Virus record (IMG/VR): IMGVR_UViG_3300027896_000033
Coordinates: 1 to 64,000 of that record
DNA from: a virus
Length of the DNA: 64,000 bases
Direction: 5' to 3' (one strand)
Positions 8,238-16,261 of the stretch are shown here, piece by piece; position 1 is the stretch's first letter; each line of letters opens with the position of its first letter. Below the pieces are notes generated by a model. That model was given only the letters and a program-made list of their open reading frames with translations, did no database searches and had not been told where the DNA came from. The position numbers and the translations under genes were made by a program.

Positions 8238-9332
8238 ATAATCGCTACTAGGTATTAATGTTTTCACATAAATCGAAACATTTTTACCAGAAGGGCCCTT
8301 AACACTGCTTATTTCCTGAAAGCCTCTTGCTTTAGCTATTAATTTCATCTGTGGTGTTTTACTTGCAAACATTGCAGCTGATGAAGGTACCTGTGTTTCT
8401 ATATGTTGTAAAGTTTTTTGCCCAAACCCCATATGTCTGTATTCGCCCATGACTGTAAGGTGTTTTACTTCTGACATATACCAACCAACTTTATTTACTT
8501 CTCCTACTGCTACAGTAGTTTCACCACTTGAGGATTTAAGAGCATGAAATGTTGAAGTTTCGGGGAACTTATAAAGACCTTGTGCTCCATACTGTGTCTC
8601 AATGAAGGTTTTTGCTGTAGAAGAGTGTACTTCTTGAAATCTCCCAGTTCCTACAGCTGGTGATTCTGGTCTTCCTGTAGCTACATGATTAGTACTTTGT
8701 GTAGATAGAGAAGCATGTTCTGAACTTGGGTCCAATGTTTTTATATATGTTGCTAAGTTATCCCCTGAACTACCTCGTGCATTACTAACTTCATTATATC
8801 CATTAGTATCCATTACTCTTTTTATTTGAGGGAGTTTTGAAACTAGCATCGCAAGAGGTGATTCAGTTTTTGATTCTAAATAAGTTAAAAGACCTCTCCC
8901 CAATCCAACTCCTCGAGAACCATTACCAACAACAACATGGCGTATTTCTGAAGTGTGCCATGAGAATCTATTTATTTCACCAGCTGCCTTTATATTACCA
9001 TCAGATCCTGTAATACCAAAAAATTTAGTAGTACTAGGGTATGTAAAGCTCATAGGACTACCGTATTCGTGTTCTATGAAATTCTTTGCTTTTCGTACAT
9101 CCTCCGGAGATGTAAGTTCTTTGTAATTATGCCCAGGAGGAAGTGTTGGCAGTGTCATGATTCGAGTACTTGGTGGGGTAGGTGCTGCGCCATGCTGTCC
9201 ACCAGCTGGAGTGTCTCTATCAGCAACATGTACAGTTGCATTAACTACACTAGTGTCTCCTGAACCACTAGTTCTAACATAGTTAGTTTCTCGTGGAGTT
9301 AATGGATGCGCTGATCCTGGTCGACCCGGCAT
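8208..9332 (-). CDS. Tandem GNAT acetyltransferase-like protein
   Basis: Two GNAT-fold domains in one chain: about 68-200 and 232-360, each with the acetyl-CoA pyrophosphate-binding loop ([RQ]xxGxG type) at SRGVGLGRGLL (139-149) and YRHMGFGQK (298-306). The halves are recognisably similar (GEINRFSWHTSEIRHVVV against GEVNKVGWYMSEVKHLTV), so this is an internal duplication. The first 60 residues are a Pro/Thr/Gly-rich disordered tail. Substrate unknown; acylation of a protein, metabolite or cell-wall amine is possible. SD AAGG upstream. The 3' end overlaps the convergent hydrolase gene by 30 bases; the lysozyme gene lies just upstream on the same strand. Confidence 0.8.
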   Translation of the reverse strand: MPGRPGSAHPLTPRETNYVRTSGSGDTSVVNATVHVADRDTPAGGQHGAAPTPPSTRIMTLPTLPPGHNYKELTSPEDVRKAKNFIEHEYGSPMSFTYPSTTKFFGITGSDGNIKAAGEINRFSWHTSEIRHVVVGNGSRGVGLGRGLLTYLESKTESPLAMLVSKLPQIKRVMDTNGYNEVSNARGSSGDNLATYIKTLDPSSEHASLSTQSTNHVATGRPESPAVGTGRFQEVHSSTAKTFIETQYGAQGLYKFPETSTFHALKSSSGETTVAVGEVNKVGWYMSEVKHLTVMGEYRHMGFGQKTLQHIETQVPSSAAMFASKTPQMKLIAKARGFQEISSVKGPSGKNVSIYVKTLIPSSDYSGPGSNRRP

Positions 9333-9414
9333 AATTGAACCTTATTTAAATATTTTATTGAAATCGTAAAAGATTACGAAATAAATACTTTATCACACAA
9401 TAATTCGTATATTC

Positions 9415-9885
9415 TTACGATTTCCACAATACGATTTCTGCATTTCTTCGATTAAGAAGGCCCTGATTTACTTCACCATTAGCATGTGTCCATCGTAGCA
9501 TTTGAGTAGGTACATCATTATATTTTCGTTGATTTAATACTGTTAATAAAGTACTTGTTTTAAAAGCATGTGCCCCTACATTAAAAGTAAAATCTACTAA
9601 TGCATTAAATTGATTCTGCGTAAGAGGTACTTTTACTAATGCATTAACACAATTCACAGCAAATGCTACATCTTGTTTATTTAAATTTTGGCATTGCTCT
9701 AAAGTTAAACCGTTTTTGTAATGAACTTGTTCTCCATTAATATTGATTACATTAGAACTTTTTTCAGCATCAGTAAGTAAATGACCTATACCAATAGTTG
9801 GATACCCATTACTATCATTGTATGTTTGTGTTTTACAACCTTCGGCTTTACATAAGAAATCAAAAAACGTTTTATCAGTTTCCAT
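9415..9885 (-). CDS. Endolysin, T4-type lysozyme (GH24)
   Basis: 156 residues. The catalytic triad E15, D24, T30 has exactly the E-x8-D-x5-T spacing of T4 lysozyme (E11, D20, T26), followed by the conserved IGIGH. It hydrolyses the N-acetylmuramic acid to N-acetylglucosamine bond of peptidoglycan. No signal peptide or SAR segment, so it needs a holin, which I did not identify in the window. SD AGGAG lies upstream and a late-type motif sits at 9913-9920, the expected timing for lysis. Confidence 0.95.
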   Translation of the reverse strand: METDKTFFDFLCKAEGCKTQTYNDSNGYPTIGIGHLLTDAEKSSNVININGEQVHYKNGLTLEQCQNLNKQDVAFAVNCVNALVKVPLTQNQFNALVDFTFNVGAHAFKTSTLLTVLNQRKYNDVPTQMLRWTHANGEVNQGLLNRRNAEIVLWKS

Positions 9886-9912
9886 AGTATACTCCTATTT
9901 TGTATGTATACT

Positions 9913-9920
9913 ATGTTTTA
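9913..9920 (-). promoter_or_regulatory. Late-type motif TAAAACAT for the lysozyme gene
   Basis: Sense reading AATAAAACATAGTATACATAC, 28 bases before the ATG at 9885, the shortest leader of the set. Confidence 0.6.
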
Positions 9921-9925
9921 TTATC

Positions 9926-9954
9926 TTGCTTATTATGAATAGATGCAGTACTAT
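9926..9954 (+). promoter_or_regulatory. Candidate sigma70-type promoter for the HU gene
   Basis: TTGCTT (9926-9931), 17-bp spacer, TACTAT (9949-9954), on the strand opposite the lysozyme promoter and 72 bases before the HU start codon. Confidence 0.5.
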
Positions 9955-10025
9955 TACATTTTGAAGTGCAATAGTATTATATGTTTAAAGTAGTTTAACG
10001 GTTAATTTTATTAAAAAGGTGAGAA

Positions 10026-10289
10026 ATGAATAAAACAGAATTGATTGAATCTGTATCAAGTACTACTGATACGAAAGCAGAAAAAGTAGTTAATGCAGTT
10101 TTCGAGGCATTTGTTGCAGAGTTGAAAAAGGGAGGGGATATTACTATTAAGGGATTTGGATCCTTTTCCGTTAAAGAAACGGCAGCTCGCAAAGGCCGGA
10201 ATCCTAAAACAGGTGAATCAATCTCTATCCCCGCTGGAAAGAAAGTGTCTTTTAAAGTAAGTCCTACATTGAAAGAAGTACTGAAATAA
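10026..10289 (+). CDS. HU-family DNA-binding protein
   Basis: 87 residues, full-length HU/IHF family. The signature GFGSFSVKETAARKGRNPKTG covers the beta arms and the conserved GRNPxTG tip that inserts into the DNA minor groove. Expected to bend and compact DNA as a dimer. SD AAAGGTGAG precedes the ATG. It is a single-gene unit with its own promoter and strong terminator, unlike the divergent HU-like gene at 49668-49976, which sits within a late unit. Confidence 0.95.
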   Translation: MNKTELIESVSSTTDTKAEKVVNAVFEAFVAELKKGGDITIKGFGSFSVKETAARKGRNPKTGESISIPAGKKVSFKVSPTLKEVLK

Positions 10290-10305
10290 ATTACAGTTTC
10301 TACGT

Positions 10306-10344
10306 AAAAAGCCTCTATGTAAGTTGATTACATAGAGGCTTTTT
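10306..10344. terminator. Bidirectional intrinsic terminator between HU and radical SAM genes
   Basis: Perfect 17-bp stem (10306-10322 with 10328-10344), 5-base loop, with A5 on one flank and T5 on the other, so it works on both strands. It lies between the convergent genes ending at 10289 and 10356. Confidence 0.95.
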
Positions 10345-10355
10345 ATTTACAAAAA

Positions 10356-11138
10356 TTATATTTTGTTATGATTTTTTAAAACAACATTAATACTATCTTT
10401 CCATCTTATTTTTGGGTTATCTTTAAGTTGTTCATACATCCATAATATTAATTCATCTCTTTGAAAAGAATGTACTAAAGAAATAGCTTCCGCAATCTCA
10501 GAATTAGTTATAGTTATTCTAAGATCTGCTTTATTCATTTTCCCTATCCAAATAGTATCAGTGACATGAGGGTCTACAGCTTTTACAACTTCAATAGCAC
10601 TATGTACTCCTGATAGCATTGGTTCAATAGATACCGATGTACTGTAATTGAGTGCGTTTGTTACTTGCAAACATTCAATCCTTTCTTTTGGTGTGGATGC
10701 ACCTGGTTCCCAAAAAGCACAAAGTTCTGCATTAATACTACCAATAGTAAATCTAAATAAAATTTGATTTCTCCAATTATATAGATGTAATGCTATTTTT
10801 TCAATACACTCTATTCTGGGTTTGCTAACAATCAATAATTTATTACCTTTAGCTAACATTAATTGAGCAACCTCAATAAATTTATCAACATTAAAAGGAG
10901 TTATATCATGAGAACTTGGAAACATGATTACACCATCTTTAGCTGGATAGGATTTTATATTAGCTCTCTTAGTAAATTCTTCATTAGCCCATTCAGAACG
11001 TGGTTTAGTTCCAAATCTATCAGCATTGTGTGCAGCGTAGCAATAGAGACAATTATTTGCACAACCTAAACAGATATTTTCAGTAGTATCGGCCCATTCC
11101 ATTGTACCGGTACCTTTTCTTTTAGCATCGAAATCCAT
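10356..11138 (-). CDS. Radical SAM protein (phage DUF5131 / Gp37-Gp68-like)
   Basis: 260 residues. The cluster motif C26-x3-C30-x2-C33 (CANNCLYCYAAH) binds the radical SAM 4Fe-4S cluster; an extra C23 precedes it. Later segments (MFPSSHDITP, SIEPMLSG) resemble the phage Gp37/Gp68-type radical SAM family, distantly related to spore photoproduct lyase. Substrate unknown; DNA or RNA modification or repair is a reasonable inference for a phage. It ends 12 bases from the bidirectional terminator and is the last gene of the 16672-10356 operon. SD AAAAGG upstream. Confidence 0.85.
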   Translation of the reverse strand: MDFDAKRKGTGTMEWADTTENICLGCANNCLYCYAAHNADRFGTKPRSEWANEEFTKRANIKSYPAKDGVIMFPSSHDITPFNVDKFIEVAQLMLAKGNKLLIVSKPRIECIEKIALHLYNWRNQILFRFTIGSINAELCAFWEPGASTPKERIECLQVTNALNYSTSVSIEPMLSGVHSAIEVVKAVDPHVTDTIWIGKMNKADLRITITNSEIAEAISLVHSFQRDELILWMYEQLKDNPKIRWKDSINVVLKNHNKI

Positions 11139-11154
11139 TTTATTAGCCTTTTTG

Positions 11155-11313
11155 TTAATCGTCTAAATCTTCTTCTATTTTCTTTATACCTTTCGCAGTA
11201 TTTTCCAAAAGGTGATCTTCTCCTTCCATTAATTTTAACGGAAGTTTTACAACATCGACAGCTATCCTGAGAGGCATCGAAACAACATCAACAAGTGCAT
11301 TAAAAAGACCCAT
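11155..11313 (-). CDS. Small amphipathic protein, 52 aa
   Basis: ATG at 11313 with a strong SD (GAGGAG, 6 bases upstream) and stop at 11155, 17 bases before the radical SAM gene. It begins MGLFNALVDVVSMPLRIAVD and continues as alternating hydrophobic/basic segments, then an acidic tail (KKIEEDLDD). The pattern is an amphipathic helix rather than a true membrane segment and resembles small proteins common in large phages. Function unknown. Confidence 0.75.
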   Translation of the reverse strand: MGLFNALVDVVSMPLRIAVDVVKLPLKLMEGEDHLLENTAKGIKKIEEDLDD

Positions 11314-11323
11314 TATCTACTCC

Positions 11324-11488
11324 TCATTTTTGAAAATTTCCATTACATTTTATACTATTTAACAGGGATTCTTTTGTAGTTATAATCCCATCTAATGCAT
11401 CTTTAGATATTTTCTGTATATCATCAAGTACTAAACTTGGAATACATGTTCTATAACAAAGAATTAATTTCGATGCATTACGTAAAAA
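11324..11488 (-). pseudogene. Start-less coding-like frame, possible -1 frameshift extension or broken gene
   Basis: A 54-codon open frame ends in a TGA that overlaps the SD of the next gene, the usual packing here, and its translation looks like protein (CYRTCIPSLVLDDIQKISKD ... ending NGNFQK). It has no ATG, GTG or TTG in frame. It lies in the -1 frame relative to the gene at 11464-11745 and overlaps its last codons at a run of five T (sense ATTTTTAC), so it may be reached by frameshifting, start at a rare ATT codon, or be a decayed gene. Confidence 0.4.
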
Positions 11489-11745
11489 TCATTATTTACA
11501 GGAAAAATTAAATGAGGGAAGATGCTTACTTTGTCTTTAAACGCACTACGGTAATCGTCAATCGGTTTACCGTATAAGAAATGTTTAACATTAGTGACTT
11601 TTAACGTAACTCGCCCTGTTTTAGTTTCTTGTATTGCAGTACCCACTAATGTATGCGCAAAGCCACTTTTGCTAATAGAATAGCCATAGGAATTTCCTAC
11701 AATTATTTTATCTCCTAATGCATCAATAATATTCAATGTTTCCAT
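11464..11745 (-). CDS. Hypothetical protein, 93 aa
   Basis: Small beta-rich protein (DKIIVGNSYGYSISKSGFAH, then alternating Val/Thr strands), with SD AAAGAG. No family recognised. It lies 10 bases after the 213-residue conserved gene. Its 3' end contains a T5 run where a -1 shift would enter the coding-like frame at 11324-11488. Confidence 0.75.
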   Translation of the reverse strand: METLNIIDALGDKIIVGNSYGYSISKSGFAHTLVGTAIQETKTGRVTLKVTNVKHFLYGKPIDDYRSAFKDKVSIFPHLIFPVNNDFYVMHRN

Positions 11746-11754
11746 AAATGCTCT

Positions 11755-12396
11755 TTAATCCCAGAGTCCAGAATAGTAGAATCCAAAAAGCCTTAAACCG
11801 TTTTGGATTCTATCGCTATGCTTTTTATATCCTTCCTTATCAAATGTATGTGTATCTTTCGGCCCATTTACCATTTCGAATAATGAAGGTTCTCCTTTGT
11901 CATCAAACTTAATAGGATTAAACTGCATATCGATTTCTCCTGTGTGATACAGGTCTTCCCAATTATTATCGGGGTGTATTTGACTAAATGTCCAAATAAT
12001 TTCATCTAAAACCCAATCCCATCTTTTAAAATGGAGGTCGTCAGTATCATACTCATTTTCTTTAGGAGGTGCATTGTATGATCTTAATTCTTCTGGAACA
12101 TCAGAATCTTCAGTAAAAGGTGCTCCGTGTTGTTGTTCTTTTAATTTAATTAATGCTGGGAGTATGACGTAAGCAAGTGTCGCATCAAGATTCCAGACAT
12201 CATAATTATCGATATGTACCTTTACTTTTCTTTTCCTTTTTGAATCAATCCATTGACATACTGACAATACCCAAGTATCTGCTAACCATTCTCCTATAGC
12301 ATGACATCGATCTTCTGACACACCTACTTTTTGAAGCTGATCAGCTAACTGAAAAGGTCCTACCCAAGAGCGAAATGGCCCTAGAAAAATTTTCAT
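11755..12396 (-). CDS. Conserved phage protein of unknown function
   Basis: 213 residues. Segments such as HIDNYDVWNLDATLAYVILP, KLKEQQHGAP and HFKRWDWVLDEIIWTF are recurrent in uncharacterised proteins of large tailed phages, so I regard it as a conserved phage family without a known role. Trp-rich and acidic, soluble, no metal-binding cysteines. It lies 9 bases from dnaJ in a compact operon; SD AGGATG. Confidence 0.8.
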   Translation of the reverse strand: MKIFLGPFRSWVGPFQLADQLQKVGVSEDRCHAIGEWLADTWVLSVCQWIDSKRKRKVKVHIDNYDVWNLDATLAYVILPALIKLKEQQHGAPFTEDSDVPEELRSYNAPPKENEYDTDDLHFKRWDWVLDEIIWTFSQIHPDNNWEDLYHTGEIDMQFNPIKFDDKGEPSLFEMVNGPKDTHTFDKEGYKKHSDRIQNGLRLFGFYYSGLWD

Positions 12397-12404
12397 TTTA
12401 CATC

Positions 12405-13457
12405 CTATAAACTCTTTTCGAATTCAATAAGTAATTCTTTTTGTTTCTCAGTTAGGTTTGTAGGTGTTTCCACATGTAACTCAACAAGCATATCACCACG
12501 GTTAGCACTTCTTAGACTTTGAACACCCTCATTAGCTAATGTAAAAACAGTTTTATTTTGACTACCAGCAATAATTTCTAAATTTCGTCTACCATGAATA
12601 GTAAGTACTTCGATAGAACACCCTAATGCTGCTTTCACCATGGATACTGAAAGTTGATAAAGAATAGTATCTCCATTTCGTTTAAAAACTGGGTGCTCTT
12701 CTACATGGATAATTACATGCAAATCACCAGAAGGTCCACCGCTACGACTTCCTTCCCCTTCACTTTTTAAGCACATATGAACCCCGGTATCAACTCCAGG
12801 AGGGATTTTAATAGATAGTGTTTTACTTTTTTCAACAAGTCCTAACCCATGACAATCATTACATGGATCAGTAACAATTTTTCCTTCACCTTGACAGTGT
12901 GTGCAAGTTGAACTCATTTGGAAGAAACCTTGAGATTGAATAATCTGCCCTCTCCCACCACAACTCGGGCAATTAGTTTTTTGATATCCTGGGCGACAAC
13001 CTGTGCCTTCACAAGTCCCACAAGTATCATGCTTAGTAATTTGTATTTCTTTAGCTGTGCCATGCACAGCTTCCATAAAAGGAAGAACTAAATCGTAACG
13101 TAGATCATTTCCAGGAAGTGGCCCGTTGTTCCTAAAAGGTTGACCGTTAAATTCAAACCCAAAAGTACTGCCAAACATATCTTTGAAATGCGAAAACATA
13201 TCTTTGAAATTCTCGGGTCCACGATATCCACTATTTTTTAATCCATCATGACCGTATGTGTTGTATATCTGTCGCTTTTTATCGTCACTAAGAACTTCGT
13301 AAGCCTCAGTACATTCCTTAAAATTGTCTTCAGCTCCTTTATTATCAGGGTTACGATCTGGATGATACTGCATTGCTAATTTACGGTATGCTTTCTTAAT
13401 CTCGTTAATGTCTGCATTTCTATCTACTGCTAATATCTCGTAATAATCTCTTGTCAT
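12405..13457 (-). CDS. dnaJ: DnaJ (Hsp40) co-chaperone, full length
   Basis: 350 residues with all type I DnaJ parts in order: J domain (1-70) with H32-P33-D34; Gly/Phe-rich linker (about 76-120); zinc domain with four CxxC pairs (C146/149, C163/166, C185/188, C199/202) separated as in bacterial DnaJ; and C-terminal substrate-binding domains ending near TEKQKELL. It should stimulate the ATPase of the host DnaK and deliver clients to it; no DnaK or GrpE is present here. Phages more often encode only J-domain fragments, so the complete protein is notable. Its ATG overlaps the stop of the zinc-ribbon gene upstream (ATGA). Confidence 0.97.
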   Translation of the reverse strand: MTRDYYEILAVDRNADINEIKKAYRKLAMQYHPDRNPDNKGAEDNFKECTEAYEVLSDDKKRQIYNTYGHDGLKNSGYRGPENFKDMFSHFKDMFGSTFGFEFNGQPFRNNGPLPGNDLRYDLVLPFMEAVHGTAKEIQITKHDTCGTCEGTGCRPGYQKTNCPSCGGRGQIIQSQGFFQMSSTCTHCQGEGKIVTDPCNDCHGLGLVEKSKTLSIKIPPGVDTGVHMCLKSEGEGSRSGGPSGDLHVIIHVEEHPVFKRNGDTILYQLSVSMVKAALGCSIEVLTIHGRRNLEIIAGSQNKTVFTLANEGVQSLRSANRGDMLVELHVETPTNLTEKQKELLIEFEKSL

Positions 13458-13840
13458 TTATTGCCGCCGCTCATATTTCCCTTATTATCGATTTGAAACC
13501 CTGTCATTTTATGGTACTCTTTTAACAAATCAAACATATTGTCACCGAGAATAATACAATAACCTAAAGCTGTAAGATTAAGATATTGTTCACCACATTT
13601 TTCGCACATATGCCAAGGGGCTATAGGTATTTCTCCATCTTCTCCATATATTTTTGATTCAATTTCAGTATTAGGACCTCTATATCTATCAAAAACAACA
13701 CATTCTGATCCTATTGAAATCAGTTCTTTACAAGAACAGCATCTTTTTCTTTTAGATGTCTCCAATATGGAGAATTTGTCGTCACTCATCCAATACCAAC
13801 CATCTCCATCCCACTCTCCGCAAGAACATGATAATGCCAT
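13454..13840 (-). CDS. Zinc-ribbon-like conserved phage protein
   Basis: 128 residues with several metal-binding-type cysteine pairs: [13 protein letters not shown] at the N-terminus, [20 protein letters not shown] centrally, and [11 protein letters not shown]. Likely one or two structural zinc sites. The central part recalls uncharacterised zinc-ribbon proteins of large phages. Coupled to dnaJ by a 4-base overlap, which may only reflect packing. Confidence 0.8.
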   Translation of the reverse strand: MALSCSCGEWDGDGWYWMSDDKFSILETSKRKRCCSCKELISIGSECVVFDRYRGPNTEIESKIYGEDGEIPIAPWHMCEKCGEQYLNLTALGYCIILGDNMFDLLKEYHKMTGFQIDNKGNMSGGNK

Positions 13841-13848
13841 AATTTCCC

Positions 13849-14529
13849 TTATTCGTCGTTTCCGTTTAAGTCATCTGGGTGTACACCAAACAATGTTGCC
13901 ATCGGCTCTTTTAATGCACTTCGTAGATTTTCCAATTCGTTTTCAAGATATGCTATTCTAGCGTCTTTCTCGTTAGTATCAAGTTCATACATTGCAAAGG
14001 CAGTGTTGTAAGCCTTATCAGTTACATAACTTCGAAGCTCCCCATAACCGCTTAATGAGTACCCTATTAGCTGTGCAAACTGTTGACGTTCTTCTTTGTC
14101 AAAATCCATACAAGCTAATTTATTCATATCACATATATGATGAGCAGTTGCAACATCCAAGAGGTGACGTACAATTCTGTTTTCTTTAAAACGAAGAACC
14201 CCTGCTGAATCTAAATAAAGAGGTTGGATTGGATGATGCGATTCTTTTAGTGTACTTTGTGTTTTCATAGTTTGCATTTTATCCCATACATCTTTAATTA
14301 TTCTTGCACTAATTGCGTCAGGGTGATCCTCTGAACAATCAACACCATTCACAAGTTTTGGAGTCCAAGGAACTTCCCAAAGTTTAAGATTATTACGGAT
14401 TTGTGTTCCTATTGTGTGATGAAATCCAATTAAATCATTCTCAGGGGTTTCTTTAAACTTCTTCTGAGCATTTACAGGAGCACCCTTTATCCATTCAAGT
14501 ACTTCGTTTACTTGTTCTTCGAAAGTCAT
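13849..14529 (-). CDS. Conserved phage protein, two-part
   Basis: About 226 residues from the ATG at 14529 (an adjacent GTG at 14532 is too close to the AAGGAT SD). The N-terminal part (FHHTIGTQIRNNLKLWEVPW, then VDCSEDHPDAISARII) resembles a small domain found as a separate protein in bacteria and phages (possibly DUF6794). The second part (FKENRIVRHLLD, MDFDKEERQQFAQLIGYS) is common in large phages. The C-terminus is a short coiled coil (ARIAYLENELENLRSAL). Function unknown. Confidence 0.8.
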   Translation of the reverse strand: MTFEEQVNEVLEWIKGAPVNAQKKFKETPENDLIGFHHTIGTQIRNNLKLWEVPWTPKLVNGVDCSEDHPDAISARIIKDVWDKMQTMKTQSTLKESHHPIQPLYLDSAGVLRFKENRIVRHLLDVATAHHICDMNKLACMDFDKEERQQFAQLIGYSLSGYGELRSYVTDKAYNTAFAMYELDTNEKDARIAYLENELENLRSALKEPMATLFGVHPDDLNGNDE

Positions 14530-14538
14530 CACTTATCC

Positions 14539-14820
14539 TTATTCGTTATCATTATAGAAATTATAAAAAGAAGTCCACTCAGCTTCAGTCACAGAGACGT
14601 TTTTAGGGCATGAAGTTTGTGGTTCATTATGTGCTAGACAATTTCGATCACCGCAAATTACACACGAATATGAAGGGTTCATAGGGTCAAGATCATCAGC
14701 TCTTAAACCTCTGTAACGTTCTTGAAGCTCTTTAATTGTCTGTAATCCTTCAGTAGTTAGAGCATAGTTCCCACTTGTTCTAGCAGGTGAATCTGAAGAT
14801 ATAACTTTTGCAATCTGCAT
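14539..14820 (-). CDS. Small Cys-containing protein, 93 aa
   Basis: Very strong SD (AAAGGAGG) and two tandem sigma70-type promoters just upstream indicate high expression. An N-terminal stretch (SGNYALTTEGLQTIKELQERY) looks like a winged-helix fragment; a C-terminal cluster SCVICGDRNCLAH plus a later Cys could bind zinc. No family recognised. Confidence 0.75.
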   Translation of the reverse strand: MQIAKVISSDSPARTSGNYALTTEGLQTIKELQERYRGLRADDLDPMNPSYSCVICGDRNCLAHNEPQTSCPKNVSVTEAEWTSFYNFYNDNE

Positions 14821-14838
14821 AACAATCCTCCTTTATAA

Positions 14839-14868
14839 TGTATACTCTTTTAAGAGAAAAATGTGCAA
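14839..14868 (-). promoter_or_regulatory. Sigma70-type promoter, proximal of a tandem pair
   Basis: Sense TTGCAC (14868-14863), 18-bp spacer, TATACA (14844-14839). Reads into the gene at 14820. Confidence 0.6.
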
Positions 14869-14870
14869 TT

Positions 14871-14899
14871 AGTATACAAAAAAATGTATCAAAGAGCAA
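14871..14899 (-). promoter_or_regulatory. Sigma70-type promoter, distal of a tandem pair
   Basis: Sense TTGCTC (14899-14894), 17-bp spacer, TATACT (14876-14871). Better -10 than the proximal promoter 32 bases downstream. Confidence 0.65.
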
Positions 14900-14911
14900 T
14901 GGTTAATTATG

Positions 14912-15040
14912 TTATTTAATAATGGACTGTTCTATTGTCTGTAATTTCTCATTGGTAGTATTAAGTTTAGTATTAATTGCACATGTTTGTAGTAAAATTA
15001 AAATCACCATAATATACAATCCTACTCGTTCTTTACCCAT
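14912..15040 (-). CDS. Small membrane protein, 42 aa
   Basis: ATG at 15040 with SD AAGGAG 7 bases upstream; stop at 14912. MGKERVGLYIMVILILLQTC forms one N-terminal transmembrane helix, followed by a polar tail (TNEKLQTIEQSIIK). The Cys after the hydrophobic core is lipobox-like but lacks the usual small residues at -1/-2, so lipidation is doubtful. It could be a spanin- or holin-accessory-like or membrane-anchored regulatory peptide; the function is unknown. Confidence 0.7.
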   Translation of the reverse strand: MGKERVGLYIMVILILLQTCAINTKLNTTNEKLQTIEQSIIK

Positions 15041-15066
15041 TTATTGCTCCTTTTTATATGGTGTTT

Positions 15067-15756
15067 CTAATTTTTCAAAATTGTGTCTATATACTGCTTT
15101 GCATCTTCGATACTGTGTGCATGAATGAGTTTGTCTCCTTTGGTTACGTTCTCATCAGGGAATAACTCTTTAGCAGTTTTTGTATTGACAGTTCTAGACC
15201 AGTCAATCTGAATCACTCTTTTTCTCCACCCGATTGTAAAACGGCCCATGTGAGTAGTAACATCATACCAAGGAAGATGACGACAACAATAATCAGGACA
15301 GTATCCATTAGGGATAGCTTCATGGAATATTTTATCAGGAAAGAGTCCAAGTAATTGTTGTTTTTCAGCTTCAGTACGTTTCTTCGATTTAGGATCAGCT
15401 GCAATAATTGCAGCTTTTATTTCAGCTGATATAGTTTCTTCTGCTCTATATACAGCTGATGAGATAGCTTTTTGTTTTAGATCAGGTAGGCTTGGTGTAG
15501 CAGCAACAGAAATCTTAAGACCAAAACCTCCATGACCTCCAAAACTCTCTGTACTATACAGAGATGTATATTCCAACCCATTAAGGTGGCTGTTATCCAA
15601 TACATGACGGGCCACTTCAAGCCACCCTTCTTGATATCTTAATTCAAGATTGTCGAAATGAGTACAATACGTATCCTGTATTGAATTAACTTTATTTTGA
15701 TGAATGTTAAATAACTCACTTGCTTTAGCTTTTTCAATCTCTTTTTTGGTGGACAT
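15067..15756 (-). CDS. Conserved phage protein of unknown function
   Basis: 229 residues, with a charged helical N-terminus and a C-terminal segment (NGYCPDYCCRHLPWYDVTTH, then TIGWRKRVIQIDWS) of a kind seen in uncharacterised proteins of large phages. The CxxxCC triplet may bind metal. Soluble. SD AGAGG. Part of the 16672-10356 operon. Confidence 0.8.
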   Translation of the reverse strand: MSTKKEIEKAKASELFNIHQNKVNSIQDTYCTHFDNLELRYQEGWLEVARHVLDNSHLNGLEYTSLYSTESFGGHGGFGLKISVAATPSLPDLKQKAISSAVYRAEETISAEIKAAIIAADPKSKKRTEAEKQQLLGLFPDKIFHEAIPNGYCPDYCCRHLPWYDVTTHMGRFTIGWRKRVIQIDWSRTVNTKTAKELFPDENVTKGDKLIHAHSIEDAKQYIDTILKN

Positions 15757-15783
15757 CTTCGGGCCTCTTATTAAAATAATAGG

Positions 15784-16011
15784 TTATTTTGTTGGTTTAT
15801 CAGGGTATACTATTTCATGAAACAGAAAGTCATGTGGTATTTTACTCCATAATGTATAATAGGATGATCCTTGCCATACTGTAATTCGATTTCCACGTAC
15901 CGATGTAGTACCCTCAATCTGGACAGATGACACCCATCGCACATTATTATAAAGTACGAATTGTTGTCCTTCTTTTTCAGGGAGCCTAGTCCAGTTAGTT
16001 ATATTACTCAT
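15784..16011 (-). CDS. Hypothetical protein, 75 aa
   Basis: Small Trp-rich, all-beta-looking protein (NNVRWVSSVQIEGTTSVRG). Its start overlaps the upstream gene by 8 bases. No family recognised. Confidence 0.7.
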   Translation of the reverse strand: MSNITNWTRLPEKEGQQFVLYNNVRWVSSVQIEGTTSVRGNRITVWQGSSYYTLWSKIPHDFLFHEIVYPDKPTK

Positions 16012-16261
16012 TTTGAGGTTTATCTATATATAGACGGAAATAATCGTGATTGTATTCGCTTTTATCAGGATCAAAGTGCATATCAATTTGAGAAACAAGG
16101 TCCATAGGGATTACTTTAATCTTTCCAAAATCCCAAAATGAAACTATAGTTTCATTTGTACCCATCATGTTTGTAGGTACATCTCGGCAAATAAACTGTT
16201 TACCGTCTTTAAGATATACATCAATCGTAACATGATCGTAATCCTCAGGGTCTTTCATCAT
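16004..16261 (-). CDS. Hypothetical protein, 85 aa
   Basis: Acidic small protein with a strong SD (AGGAGG). Two ATGs are adjacent; the first has the better spacing. It begins MMKDPEDYDHVTIDVYLKDG. No family recognised; overlaps the next gene by 8 bases. Confidence 0.75.
   Translation of the reverse strand: MMKDPEDYDHVTIDVYLKDGKQFICRDVPTNMMGTNETIVSFWDFGKIKVIPMDLVSQIDMHFDPDKSEYNHDYFRLYIDKPQNE

Noticed and set aside
9360-9382. Hairpin between the lysozyme and GNAT genes as a terminator
   Set aside because: Stem of only 6 bp (TCGTAA/TTACGA) without a T-run; read-through from lysozyme into the GNAT gene is more likely.
10306-10344. Attachment site or mobile-element inverted repeat
   Set aside because: A 17-bp stem with flanking A5/T5 between two convergent genes is a standard bidirectional terminator; no integrase or transposase is nearby.
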